Positions 26,483 to 34,830 of a stretch of 64,000 bases of DNA are shown here, piece after piece; the first letter of the stretch is position 1; each line of letters opens with the position of its first letter. Source of the stretch: Weimeria sp002480925 (GTDB taxonomy: Bacteria; Bacillota; Clostridia; Lachnospirales; Lachnospiraceae). The stretch covers positions 62,001 through 126,000 of the forward strand of contig NZ_JBQHVU010000004.1 of the NCBI RefSeq assembly GCF_052064335.1, read 5' to 3'. The notes under the pieces were generated by a model. That model saw nothing but the letters and a program-made list of their open reading frames with translations. It searched no databases and was not told where the DNA came from. The position numbers and the translations under genes were made by a program.

Positions 26483-27130
26483 ATGAAATCAATACTGCTT
26501 ATCGGACTCGGACATTTCGGGACACTGATCGCGAAGGAAATAAATACACTCGGCCATCAGGTTATGGCAGTTGACAAAAATGAGGACAGGGTCAATGCAG
26601 CCCTTCCTTTTGTTACAGATGCCCTGATAGGTGACAGTACAAATGAGAGTTTCCTCAATTCACTCGGAGTAAACAACTACGATGTATGCATAGTGACAAT
26701 AGGAGGAGATTTCCAGAGCTCACTAGAGACTACATCTCTTCTAAAGGAGCTGGGAGGAAAGCTTGTTGTGGCAAGGGCTGACAGGGAGGTTCAGGAGAAA
26801 TTTCTGCTGAGGAACGGAGCTGATGAGGTCGTAAATCCTGAAAAGCAGATAGCCAGATGGACTGCGATCAGGTTTACATCAAGCTACATTCTCGATTATA
26901 TAAAGATCGACGACGACCATGCCATCTTCGAGGTAAAGGTACCGGCTGAATGGGTCGGACTGCAGGTAAAGGAGCTTGAGATCCGCCAGAAATTCGGCAT
27001 AAACATCATGGCCATCAAGGAAAATGGCGATATGAATGTGACAGTCTCTCCAGATGATATACTGAGGGAGGACGAGACGCTTCTGGTTCTCGGAGAGCAT
27101 AAGGCCATAAGAGAGTGCTTTCATCTGTAA
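26483..27130 (+). CDS. ktrA: Potassium uptake regulatory subunit, KtrA/TrkA (RCK) family
   Basis: KtrA forms the nucleotide-gated ring on the cytoplasmic side of KtrB. The 215-aa product has an RCK_N Rossmann domain with GLGHFG at residues 7-12 and an acidic residue at the end of the second strand (VDKNEDR) that contacts the adenosine ribose, followed by an RCK_C domain (about residues 135-215). AAAAGGAGG precedes ATG 26483. It is co-oriented with ktrB and pflA. Confidence 0.93.
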   Translation: MKSILLIGLGHFGTLIAKEINTLGHQVMAVDKNEDRVNAALPFVTDALIGDSTNESFLNSLGVNNYDVCIVTIGGDFQSSLETTSLLKELGGKLVVARADREVQEKFLLRNGADEVVNPEKQIARWTAIRFTSSYILDYIKIDDDHAIFEVKVPAEWVGLQVKELEIRQKFGINIMAIKENGDMNVTVSPDDILREDETLLVLGEHKAIRECFHL

Positions 27131-27143
27131 GGAAAGGAATAAT

Positions 27144-27893
27144 ATGAGTGATATAAAAGCAAGAGTACATTCGCTGGAGAGCTTCGGCTCGGTTGACGGT
27201 CCGGGAATCAGGTATGTGATCTTCCTGCAGGGCTGTAACTTCAGATGCAGATACTGCCACAATCCGGATACCTGGAATCCTGATGGTACGAAAAAGACAA
27301 AGCCGATGGAGCTTTCGGCCGATCAGCTTATAGAAAAGGCGCTTAAGTACAGGCCCTACTGGGGTCAGGAGGGAGGCATAACCGTAAGCGGCGGTGAAGC
27401 TCTGCTTCAGATCGATTTCCTGCTGGAACTTTTCAGGAAATGTCACGAGAAGGGAATAAACACCTGCCTTGATACCTCGGCCGGGCCATTTACAAGAGAG
27501 GAGCCGTTTTTTACAAAGTTTAAGGAGCTGATGTCTGTTACTGACCTCGTGATGCTTGATATAAAGCAGATCTTTGACGACGATCATATAAAGCTTACAG
27601 GTCATACAAACAAAAATGTCCTGGATGCGGCTGTCTGGATGTCAGAAAATGGAGTTCCTATGTGGATCCGCCACGTGCTTGTTCCGGGAATCACTACAGA
27701 TGAAAAGGAATTAAAGGCGCTCAGAGAGTTCATAGATACCCTGAAGACAGTGAAAAGAGTAGAAGTATTGCCATATCATACGCTAGGCGTCTATAAGTAC
27801 GAGGAGCTCGGTATCCCTTATACACTGAAGGATGTGAACCCACCCACAAAGGAGCAGGTGGATACGGCAAGAAAAATTCTTGGAGCACAATAA
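27144..27893 (+). CDS. pflA: Pyruvate formate-lyase activating enzyme (radical SAM)
   Basis: PflA uses S-adenosylmethionine and a 4Fe-4S cluster to make the glycyl radical on PflB. The 249-aa product carries the radical-SAM motif CNFRCRYC with Cys31, Cys35 and Cys38, the SAM-binding GGE in VSGGEALLQ, and the family pieces DVDGPGIR-like SVDGPGIR and NPDTW. Length is that of the short PflA class without extra ferredoxin clusters. It lies behind ktrA with 13 bases between and its own AAGGAAAGGA site, so it is transcribed with the potassium-uptake genes rather than with pflB. Confidence 0.95.
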   Translation: MSDIKARVHSLESFGSVDGPGIRYVIFLQGCNFRCRYCHNPDTWNPDGTKKTKPMELSADQLIEKALKYRPYWGQEGGITVSGGEALLQIDFLLELFRKCHEKGINTCLDTSAGPFTREEPFFTKFKELMSVTDLVMLDIKQIFDDDHIKLTGHTNKNVLDAAVWMSENGVPMWIRHVLVPGITTDEKELKALREFIDTLKTVKRVEVLPYHTLGVYKYEELGIPYTLKDVNPPTKEQVDTARKILGAQ

Positions 27894-27919
27894 AATGCCT
27901 GTTACTTTTGATAAAGTGC

Positions 27920-27948
27920 TTGACACAGGATCATAAAAAGAGTAAAAT
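27920..27948 (+). promoter_or_regulatory. tRNA-Leu promoter
   Basis: TTGACA (27920-27925), 17 bases, TAAAAT (27943-27948), 28 bases before the tRNA. Confidence 0.85.
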
Positions 27949-27975
27949 CATATCGTTCGCGTGAGCGGATCGAAT

Positions 27976-28060
27976 GCAGGAATGGCGGAATTGGCAGACG
28001 CGCAGGCTTCAGGTGCCTGTGGCTATTGCAGTCGTGAGGGTTCAAGTCCCTTTTCCTGCA
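27976..28060 (+). tRNA. tRNA-Leu, anticodon CAG
   Basis: The 85-base sequence folds as a class II tRNA. GCAGGAA (27976-27982) and TTCCTGC (28053-28059) form the acceptor stem with discriminator A; the anticodon arm is CAGGC, loop TTCAGGT, GCCTG, giving CAG; a long variable arm follows; the T arm has GAGGG, TTCAAGT, CCCTT. The 3' CCA is not encoded. It has its own promoter and terminator. Confidence 0.95.
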
Positions 28061-28065
28061 TTATC

Positions 28066-28100
28066 AAGGGATTGCTGATATATTCGGCAATCCCTTATTT
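28066..28100 (+). terminator. tRNA-Leu terminator
   Basis: AAGGGATTGC (28066-28075) pairs with GCAATCCCTT (28087-28096) around an 11-base loop, followed by ATTTTAT. Confidence 0.75.
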
Positions 28101-28638
28101 TATGCGGCTTTCAGGGCGATTTCGGCCTTCCGGTTCATGCAGGAAATTACCGATTTTGACCACTTTTTCCGATGTTTCGTACACGACTCGTAGACAGAAT
28201 CTGAGCATTCTGCTATAGAGGATAGAAATAAGGGCTCATTGACAGGCGATTACTCTTATCTTCCAGGCTGTGTGACCAATAAAGAACTTCTGACAATAGA
28301 CAGCATATTATGAGGAAAGGGGCCCATATTATTTGCTGATATAGATATACTTTCCGAAGACAACACAGATGAATTGAGTTTTCATTTAATTGAAAGATGG
28401 AGGGATTAGTGAGGAGAATAAGAATTGATGCAGTTGCCAAAAAGACATTATCAGTTAGCGAATACAGATAAGTGGATTTCTCCTGGAGAATATAATGGAA
28501 CAAAGGGGGTATGGGAGCTTGTGGTAAATACAAAGACAAAAACAGTCTATCACATTCTGTTCAGAAAGAGCTGAGGCTTTTTTGAAAATAATTCGGGATC
28601 ATTCATTCGAATATTATAGAGTGATGAATAATTTTTTC
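28101..28638. other. Gene-poor stretch with decayed coding fragments
   Basis: Between the tRNA terminator and the gdhA promoter there is no full gene. On the + strand an open stretch without a start (28314-28409) would encode 31 residues ending SFHLIERWRD, and a 48-codon frame follows at 28428. A 108-codon frame on the minus strand looks like chance because it lacks a ribosome site and has unlike codon use. The stretch behind a tRNA gene is a common landing place for foreign DNA; I see no attachment-site duplication. Confidence 0.45.
28428..28574 (+). pseudogene. 48-codon remnant, possibly the tail of a polymorphic toxin
   Basis: ATG 28428 to TGA 28574 reads a 48-residue product with WISPGEYNGTKGVWELVV near its middle and ending YHILFRKS. 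The composition looks like real protein, and it resembles the C-terminal tails of secreted toxin cassettes in my judgement, but no family can be named. An AGGAG lies 12 bases before the ATG, a long spacing. A second decayed frame ends 18 bases upstream. It could be a small intact gene instead of a remnant. Confidence 0.35.
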
Positions 28639-28666
28639 TTTACATCAGAGATGTTTATGCTATAAT
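28639..28666 (+). promoter_or_regulatory. gdhA promoter
   Basis: TTTACA (28639-28644), a 16-base spacer and TATAAT (28661-28666), followed by a leader of about 85 bases before gdhA. Confidence 0.75.
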
Positions 28667-28759
28667 ATTTTTTGTGTGTGAGCCGCGGACTTGTGTAAAC
28701 GGCACATAGACAGGTGACGCTTGTATTATAGGAAAAAGAAAAGAAAGGAGCTTTAAACG

Positions 28760-30115
28760 ATGAAGTTTAAAAGCAGCTATCTGCAGCAGGTCTATGACGG
28801 ACTTGAGGCAAGGAATCCTGAGCAGAAGGAGTTCTTAGAGGCAGTAGGAGAGGTTCTTGAGTCTCTTGAGCCGGTAGTAGAGAAGAATCCTAAGCTCGAG
28901 GAGGATGATGTTATCGGACGTCTGGTCGAGCCTGAGAGAGTGATCCTCTTCAGGGTACCATGGGTAGATGACAATGGCAAGGTTCAGGTCAACCGTGGAT
29001 ACAGAGTACAGTTTAACTCAGCAATCGGACCATATAAGGGAGGACTTCGTTTCCATCCTTCAGTAAATCTGTCAATACTTAAGTTCTTAGGCTTTGAGCA
29101 GATCTTCAAGAATTCCCTTACAGGACTTCCTATCGGAGGAGGTAAGGGTGGATCTGACTTCGACCCTAAGGGAAAGAGCGACAGAGAGGTAATGAAATTC
29201 TGTCAGAGCTTTATGACAGAGCTCTGCAAGCATATAGGAGCAGACACAGATGTTCCTGCAGGAGATATCGGAGTAGGTGGACGTGAGATAGGCTATATGT
29301 ACGGTCAGTACAAGAGACTCAGAAATGAGTTTACAGGTGTTCTTACAGGAAAGGGACTGACTTATGGCGGCTCCCTTGCCAGAACTGAGGCTACAGGATA
29401 CGGACTCTGCTATTATACAGAGGAAGCCTTAAAGACTCTTAAGAATGATTCATTCAAGGGTAAGACAGTAGTCATCTCAGGATCAGGAAACGTAGCTATC
29501 TATGCCTGCCAGAAGGCTACAGAGCTCGGCGGTAAGGTCATCACTATGTCCGATTCGAACGGATATATCGTAGCACCTAACGGAATCAAGCTCGACGTGG
29601 TAAAGCAGATCAAGGAAGTCGAGAGAGGACGTATCAAGGAGTATCCTGCACGTGCAAACGACGGTTCAGAGTACCATGAGGGATGCTCTGGAGTATGGGG
29701 CACCAAGGCTGATATCTATCTTCCATGCGCAACTCAGAACGAGATCGATGAGGAGAGCGCAAAGAAGATCGTAGCTAACGGAGCTATCGCTGTCTGCGAG
29801 GGAGCAAATATGCCGTCCACTCCAGAGGCAATTGCAGTATACAAGAAGGCAGGTATCATGTTCGGACCTGCAAAGGCAGCAAATGCCGGTGGAGTAGCTA
29901 CATCAGCTCTCGAAATGAGCCAGAATTCAGAGAGACTTTCATGGACCTTCGAGGAGGTTGACTCAAAGCTTCAGGGAATCATGAAGAGTATAGTTCACAA
30001 TTCCATTGATGCAGCTGCTAAATATGGCTTTGATGGTGACCTTCAGGTCGGAGCCAATATAGCAGGCTTTGAAAAGGTAGCAGATGCAATGCTTGCTCAG
30101 GGAATAGCATACTGA
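28760..30115 (+). CDS. gdhA: NADP-type glutamate dehydrogenase
   Basis: GdhA makes glutamate from 2-oxoglutarate and ammonia. The 451-aa product is the usual length of the hexameric bacterial enzyme. Conserved pieces include the substrate-binding GPYKGGLRFHPSV with its lysine, the catalytic lysine in GGGKGGSDFDPKGKS, PAGDIGVGGREIGY, and the dinucleotide fold ISGSGNVA (GxGxxA form). AAAGGAGC stands before ATG 28760. It has its own promoter and terminator, so it is a single-gene unit. It supplies assimilated nitrogen and consumes reducing power; the isocitrate dehydrogenase further on supplies its 2-oxoglutarate. Confidence 0.96.
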   Translation: MKFKSSYLQQVYDGLEARNPEQKEFLEAVGEVLESLEPVVEKNPKLEEDDVIGRLVEPERVILFRVPWVDDNGKVQVNRGYRVQFNSAIGPYKGGLRFHPSVNLSILKFLGFEQIFKNSLTGLPIGGGKGGSDFDPKGKSDREVMKFCQSFMTELCKHIGADTDVPAGDIGVGGREIGYMYGQYKRLRNEFTGVLTGKGLTYGGSLARTEATGYGLCYYTEEALKTLKNDSFKGKTVVISGSGNVAIYACQKATELGGKVITMSDSNGYIVAPNGIKLDVVKQIKEVERGRIKEYPARANDGSEYHEGCSGVWGTKADIYLPCATQNEIDEESAKKIVANGAIAVCEGANMPSTPEAIAVYKKAGIMFGPAKAANAGGVATSALEMSQNSERLSWTFEEVDSKLQGIMKSIVHNSIDAAAKYGFDGDLQVGANIAGFEKVADAMLAQGIAY

Positions 30116-30152
30116 TACCAGAGAAATAATACTAACGGAGAAATAATGAAAA

Positions 30153-30187
30153 CGGGCTGCAGGGATAATCCCTGCAGCCTGTTTTTA
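30153..30187 (+). terminator. gdhA terminator
   Basis: GGCTGCAGGGA (30155-30165) and TCCCTGCAGCC (30069+100, i.e. 30169-30179) form a perfect 11-bp stem with a TAA loop, followed by TGTTTTT. Confidence 0.9.
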
Positions 30188-30274
30188 TGTATCATATTAA
30201 GAGCAATAGTAAACGGTGTTTTTATAAGTGTCTCGCAGGTACTGCCTTTTGTTGTGGCAGAGGAAAACGACTGA

Positions 30275-31621
30275 TCAGGAGAGCTTACTGTTTATCTTTT
30301 TCTGCTCTATCACAAAGTAGATGATGATAAGAGAAGAAGCAGCGATATAGCTTATAGGATAGCATCTGAGAAGAAAGGTGATGTCCCGGTTCCCTGTAAT
30401 GAAGGTCCAGAATATCCTGAAGATGCAGATGCTAAGAGTGTTTGTTATCGTGGAAAAGACCACATGGTTTTCTGCACGCAGTGAGGACGAGAGTACATCA
30501 GATGGTATGAAGATCCAGTAGATGGGAGCTATGACCTTTGAGATTCTGGCGCCGATGGTTATGACAGCCTGGGATCTGGTAAACATGGAAATAAGAAAGG
30601 GAGCGGCTGATACTATGACTATGGCAGCGATCACAGAGAGCACAAGCTCCATTCCTATTACATCAAGGATAGCCCGTTTTATCCGCTGAGGTTTTTTTGC
30701 ACCATAGTTCTGACCGACGAAGGTAGTTATAGAGACAGAAAAGGCCTCAGTAATAAGCCACCAGAAGGCATCTACCCTTCCATAGGCAGTCCAGGCAGCA
30801 ACGGTATTTGAACCCATACGGTTTATAGAGGTCTGCAGTATCATATTTGATATAGTAAACATGCTTACGCTTATCGCAGTAGGCAGGCCGATCTTTAAAA
30901 TATTTGAAAGGATAGGGAGATTTATGTGAAGTCTTTTAAGAGATAGCTTCATGGCACCTGTCCTAAAGACCAGAAGCCAGGTCACAAGGGCTGCGGAAAC
31001 TCCCTGAGAGATCACTGTAGCGATACCGGCACCAGCTACCCCTATTTTGAGTACGGCGACAAGCCAGAGATCCAGCGCTATATTTATCACACAGCACACT
31101 ATAAGTATATAGAGAGGACGCCTCGAATCACCTATAGCGCAGAGTATACCTGAGCCTATATTATAGATCAGGATAAAGGCAAGGCCGGCCATCAGTATCC
31201 GCAGGTAGGTAAGGGAGCCCGGGAAAAGATCATCCGGAGTACCCAGCAGATGAAGAAAGGCCGGAGCCAGAAGAACTCCTGCTGTCCCTAGTATAAGTCC
31301 GCCGGCAAGCGCAAAGGTATAGGCTGTGTGGAGGGCCTCATAAATACGCCTTCTGTCATCTGATCCGTAGGCCTGTGATATGATGACTGTTGCTCCTGAG
31401 GCAAGCCCCATAAAGAAGGTGATCACAAGCTCTATTATAAGTCCTGATGAGCCACCTACGCTTGCAAGGGCAATCTTTCCGGAGAAGCGGCCGACTACAA
31501 CGGCATCCACAGTATTATAGAGAGTCTGGAAAATGGCTCCTATAAGGATCGGAAAGAAAAATATAAGTATCTGCTTCCATATAACCCCGCTTGTTATTTC
31601 ATTTTTTTCTGTTGATTTCAT
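30275..31621 (-). CDS. MATE-family multidrug/metabolite efflux transporter
   Basis: MATE proteins export drugs or metabolites in exchange for sodium or protons. The product is 448 aa with about twelve membrane helices in two halves, the fold of the family, and has the NorM-type opening segment IFFFPILIGAIFQTLYNTVDAVVVG split across the first helix. An upstream ATG at 31654 would add 11 residues but has no ribosome site; ATG 31621 is preferred because a promoter (TTGAAT, 18 bases, TATAAT) ends about eight bases before it, implying a leaderless message. The substrate cannot be read from the sequence. It converges on gdhA. Confidence 0.85.
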   Translation of the reverse strand: MKSTEKNEITSGVIWKQILIFFFPILIGAIFQTLYNTVDAVVVGRFSGKIALASVGGSSGLIIELVITFFMGLASGATVIISQAYGSDDRRRIYEALHTAYTFALAGGLILGTAGVLLAPAFLHLLGTPDDLFPGSLTYLRILMAGLAFILIYNIGSGILCAIGDSRRPLYILIVCCVINIALDLWLVAVLKIGVAGAGIATVISQGVSAALVTWLLVFRTGAMKLSLKRLHINLPILSNILKIGLPTAISVSMFTISNMILQTSINRMGSNTVAAWTAYGRVDAFWWLITEAFSVSITTFVGQNYGAKKPQRIKRAILDVIGMELVLSVIAAIVIVSAAPFLISMFTRSQAVITIGARISKVIAPIYWIFIPSDVLSSSLRAENHVVFSTITNTLSICIFRIFWTFITGNRDITFLLRCYPISYIAASSLIIIYFVIEQKKINSKLS

Positions 31622-31628
31622 GACGACT

Positions 31629-31658
31629 ATTATATAATGTTTCGGGGATTGCATTCAA
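31629..31658 (-). promoter_or_regulatory. Promoter of the MATE gene, next to the start codon
   Basis: On the minus strand TTGAAT (31658-31653), 18 bases, TATAAT (31634-31629). Transcription would start at about 31622, at or beside the ATG at 31621-31619. Confidence 0.55.
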
Positions 31659-31703
31659 CTGTTTTTTGATATAAAGTATTTAGGACAAATGAAGGGAGAT
31701 ATC

Positions 31704-32327
31704 ATGGCAGAAAAGAAACATTTCTATGCGGTGAAAAAGGGCAGGAAGACCGGTATATTTTTAAGCTGGGACGATTGCCGGAAATCAGTAAGCGGCTTCA
31801 AGGGAGCTGTATATAAGGGCTTTGTGACCAGGCAGGAGGCAGAGGAATATCTGAATCCTTGTGAGGATGATGACAGGCTTAGGGACATTCCGGAGGATAA
31901 GATGCTTATTGCCTATGTGGATGGCAGCTTCTCAAAGGATAAGGGTCGTTATTCATATGGCTGTGTTTTCATAGGGCCGGATGATAAGGTAGAGACTATG
32001 TCTGGAAGCGGAGATGATCCGGAGGTCCTTAAGATAAGAAATGTCGGCGGAGAAATGCTTGGGGCCATGCATGCAGTAAAATACGCCTATGAGCAGGGTT
32101 ACAGGTCGGTGGATATCTGCTATGACTATGCAGGAATAGAGATGTGGGCAAAGGGACTATGGAAGGCCAATAATCCTCTTACACAAAAGTATGCTGCCTA
32201 TATGAAGCGGATGGATACAAAGATTCCTATAGTCTACCACAAGGTGGCAGCCCATACAGGAATAGAATATAACGAGCTTGCGGACTCTCTTGCAAAGCAG
32301 GCTTTAGATCAGACAGAAAGACGGTAA
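31704..32327 (+). CDS. rnhA: Ribonuclease H (viroplasmin-like N-domain plus RNase HI domain)
   Basis: This enzyme removes RNA from RNA-DNA hybrids. The 207-aa product has an N-terminal viroplasmin/RNase-H-binding domain (about residues 3-50, with the FYAVKKGRKTGIF start) and a catalytic RNase H fold: the four acidic residues lie in AYVDGS, GGEMLGA, CYDYAGIE and NELADSLAKQ. ATG 31704 is chosen because GGGAG stands five bases ahead; an ATG 15 bases earlier lacks this. It begins a run of genes through tyrA, aroA and leuS. Confidence 0.88.
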   Translation: MAEKKHFYAVKKGRKTGIFLSWDDCRKSVSGFKGAVYKGFVTRQEAEEYLNPCEDDDRLRDIPEDKMLIAYVDGSFSKDKGRYSYGCVFIGPDDKVETMSGSGDDPEVLKIRNVGGEMLGAMHAVKYAYEQGYRSVDICYDYAGIEMWAKGLWKANNPLTQKYAAYMKRMDTKIPIVYHKVAAHTGIEYNELADSLAKQALDQTERR

Positions 32328-32333
32328 GGACAG

Positions 32334-33446
32334 ATGAAGGAACAGGTGGGATTTGATCCCGAAAAAATAGTATTCGTAGGATTAGGGCTTATCGGAGGCT
32401 CTGTTGCAAAGGCGATAAAGAAGACCTATCCCTGTATCCATCTTTATGCCACGGCAGGACATAGAGAGACTGTGGAGGCTGCATTTTATGACGGGCTGAT
32501 AGAGAACAAGAGCCTCTTAAGTGATCAGGAGATAGCAGATTCTGACGCTATATTTCTCTGCTCTCCGGTGCTTGTAAATGTCGAGTATCTTTCGAGGATA
32601 AAGCCCTTCCTCTCACCTGATACCCTGATCACAGATGTGGGCTCTGTAAAGGGAGATATAGCGGCTGAGATAGACAGGCTGGGGCTTTCGGACCAGTTCA
32701 TAGGAGGTCATCCTATGACAGGGTCAGAGAATACAGGCTACTCCTGTTCTGATCCCTCCTTTCTTGAAAACGCATATTATCTTCTGACCTATCAGAGCGA
32801 GAGGGCAAGGAGGATAGTTCCGTTTTTTGACAGATTCATATCGGGACTGGGAGCTATCACAATGACACTAAGGCCGGACCAGCACGATATGGCTGTTGCA
32901 GCCATAAGCCACCTGCCTCATGTGATATCGGCATCGCTTGTGAATCTGGTCAGGGAGGATAACAGGGATGATCTCTTACGTACTATAGCAGCAGGCGGCT
33001 TTAAGGACATCACGAGGATATCATCATCATCTCCAGTAATGTGGGAAAATATCTGCCTCTCCAACAGGAAGGCTATCCTTAGTATGATAGACCAGTATAT
33101 GGAGCTGCTTTCGGATTTCAGATCAGAAATAGAGGACGGCAATGGAGAAGAGATAAGAGCAAGATTCCAGTCGGCCAAGGACTTCCGCGACAGTCTTCCT
33201 GTAAAGAAAAGAGGACTGCTTCCGGCAGACTTTACAATCTTCTGCGACCTCTGTGATGAGCCCGGACAGATCGCAACGGTTGCGACACTACTTGCCGCTT
33301 CAGGTATTTCTATCAAGAATATAGGTATAATCCACAACAGGGAGTTTGAGGAGGGAGTGCTCCAGATAGAGCTTTATTCCGAGGCAGACTATGAGGGAGC
33401 AAGGACTCTTCTTGAGTCACACAGCTACAGGCTTCATCTGAGATGA
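32334..33446 (+). CDS. tyrA: Prephenate dehydrogenase with ACT domain
   Basis: TyrA converts prephenate to 4-hydroxyphenylpyruvate for tyrosine synthesis. The 370-aa product starts with a Rossmann fold carrying GLGLIGGSVAKAI, has the catalytic-domain segment GGHPMTGSENTG with the conserved histidine and serine, and ends with an ACT domain (about residues 300-370, LCDEPGQIATVATLL) that usually binds tyrosine for feedback control. It is followed by aroA 19 bases downstream, so two aromatic-pathway steps are co-transcribed. Confidence 0.94.
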   Translation: MKEQVGFDPEKIVFVGLGLIGGSVAKAIKKTYPCIHLYATAGHRETVEAAFYDGLIENKSLLSDQEIADSDAIFLCSPVLVNVEYLSRIKPFLSPDTLITDVGSVKGDIAAEIDRLGLSDQFIGGHPMTGSENTGYSCSDPSFLENAYYLLTYQSERARRIVPFFDRFISGLGAITMTLRPDQHDMAVAAISHLPHVISASLVNLVREDNRDDLLRTIAAGGFKDITRISSSSPVMWENICLSNRKAILSMIDQYMELLSDFRSEIEDGNGEEIRARFQSAKDFRDSLPVKKRGLLPADFTIFCDLCDEPGQIATVATLLAASGISIKNIGIIHNREFEEGVLQIELYSEADYEGARTLLESHSYRLHLR

Positions 33447-33465
33447 TTATTTATGGAGAATTATA

Positions 33466-34743
33466 ATGCATAAATGTAAGCAGCTAAGAGGAGAAATAAG
33501 GGTTCCGGGAGACAAGTCGATCTCACACAGAGGTATAATGCTTGGCTCACTGGCCAGAGGCAAGACCTGTCTGCACGGATTCTTATCCGGGGCAGACTGC
33601 CTCTCAAGCATTGAATGCTTCAGAAGGCTTGGCATTCAGATAGAAAGAGAGGGTGAAGAGGTAACCATCCATGGAAGGGGCCTTTATGGTCTAAGGGAGG
33701 CTTGCGGCTTATTAGATGCCGGAAACAGCGGGACTACCACAAGGCTTATATCAGGTATCCTTGCCGGGCAGAGCTTTACAACAGGCATCACTGGTGACGA
33801 TTCGTTAAGGAAACGTCCAATGAAGAGAGTGATAGAACCTCTTGGCCAGATGGGGGCAGATATAAGATCAGCTGATGGATTCCTCCCGCTTACCATAAGA
33901 GGAGGAGGACTCCATGGCATAGACTATATATCCCCTGTAGCGTCAGCCCAGGTGAAATCCTGTATACTTCTCGCAGGTCTTTTTGCAGAGGGATCTACCT
34001 CGGTCACAGAGCCGGCTGTATCAAGAAACCATACCGAGCTTATGCTTAAGGGATTCGGGGCGGACATAAGGACAGACACGAAAAGACACTACAGCTGCAT
34101 AAGGCCAGGAAGCCAGCTTACAGGACAGGATATCACAGTACCTGGAGATATCTCGTCGGCAGCATACTTCCTTGTGGCGGGACTTATCTGTCAGGACAGT
34201 GATATCCTGATAAGGAATGTGAATACAAACCCGACAAGAGCAGGGATCCTAAGTGTGATAGAGGCAATGGGAGGCAATATAGACTATATCGACAGGAGAG
34301 AAGTATCTGGAGAGGAGGTCTGTGATATAAATGTAAGGACCTCACAGCTTCATGGGACCGTGATAGAGGGAGATATAATACCGACACTTATAGATGAGCT
34401 GCCTGTAATAGCTGTTATGGCTGCCTTTGCAGATGGTGAGACCATAATAAGGGATGCTGCAGAGCTAAAGGTCAAGGAGTCAGACAGGATCGCTACTGTT
34501 TCAGAAAATCTCAGAGCAATGGGCTGCGACATCAGGCCGACAGATGACGGATTTGTGATAGAAGGGGGAAGACCGCTCCATGGAGCCCTGATCCATACCT
34601 ATAAGGATCACAGGATAGCGATGAGCTTTGCCGTGGCCTCGCTTGCAGCAGACGGTGAGAGCGAGCTTGACGATTATGCATGCGTTGATATTTCCTATCC
34701 GGGATTCTTCAGGGATCTGTCCGGGCTTTGTGGCAAATCTTGA
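33466..34743 (+). CDS. aroA: 3-phosphoshikimate 1-carboxyvinyltransferase (EPSP synthase)
   Basis: AroA joins shikimate-3-phosphate and phosphoenolpyruvate in the shikimate pathway. The 425-aa product has the two-domain inside-out barrel signatures: PGDKSISHRGIMLGSLA near the start, LDAGNSGTTTRLISGIL for PEP binding, LRKRPMKR, and KVKESDRIATV near the C-terminus. Length is typical. GGAG lies before ATG 33466. Its stop codon overlaps the -35 box of the next promoter. Confidence 0.96.
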   Translation: MHKCKQLRGEIRVPGDKSISHRGIMLGSLARGKTCLHGFLSGADCLSSIECFRRLGIQIEREGEEVTIHGRGLYGLREACGLLDAGNSGTTTRLISGILAGQSFTTGITGDDSLRKRPMKRVIEPLGQMGADIRSADGFLPLTIRGGGLHGIDYISPVASAQVKSCILLAGLFAEGSTSVTEPAVSRNHTELMLKGFGADIRTDTKRHYSCIRPGSQLTGQDITVPGDISSAAYFLVAGLICQDSDILIRNVNTNPTRAGILSVIEAMGGNIDYIDRREVSGEEVCDINVRTSQLHGTVIEGDIIPTLIDELPVIAVMAAFADGETIIRDAAELKVKESDRIATVSENLRAMGCDIRPTDDGFVIEGGRPLHGALIHTYKDHRIAMSFAVASLAADGESELDDYACVDISYPGFFRDLSGLCGKS

Positions 34744-34767
34744 CAAATCCCTTTGTTATGCTAAAAT
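34740..34767 (+). promoter_or_regulatory. leuS promoter overlapping the aroA stop codon
   Basis: TTGACA (34740-34745), 16 bases, TAAAAT (34762-34767). The TGA of aroA is bases 34741-34743. The leader of about 55 bases is too short for a T-box. Confidence 0.75.
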
Positions 34768-34830
34768 TTTAATATTGTGCCGGGCAGTAAAGGCGGCCGG
34801 GGCAATTCTTTTTATACATTGGAGGAAATA

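Noticed and set aside
27961..28218. 85-codon open frame over the tRNA-Leu region
   Set aside because: Most of it is the tRNA-Leu gene itself; the translated words are the usual artefact of a leucine tRNA on the coding strand, and there is no ribosome site.
28213..28539. 108-codon frame on the minus strand before gdhA
   Set aside because: No ribosome site, composition unlike neighbouring proteins, and it overlaps + strand fragments that look more coding.
34768..34830. T-box leader for leuS
   Set aside because: The leader is only about 55 bases with no specifier stem, T-box sequence or terminator.
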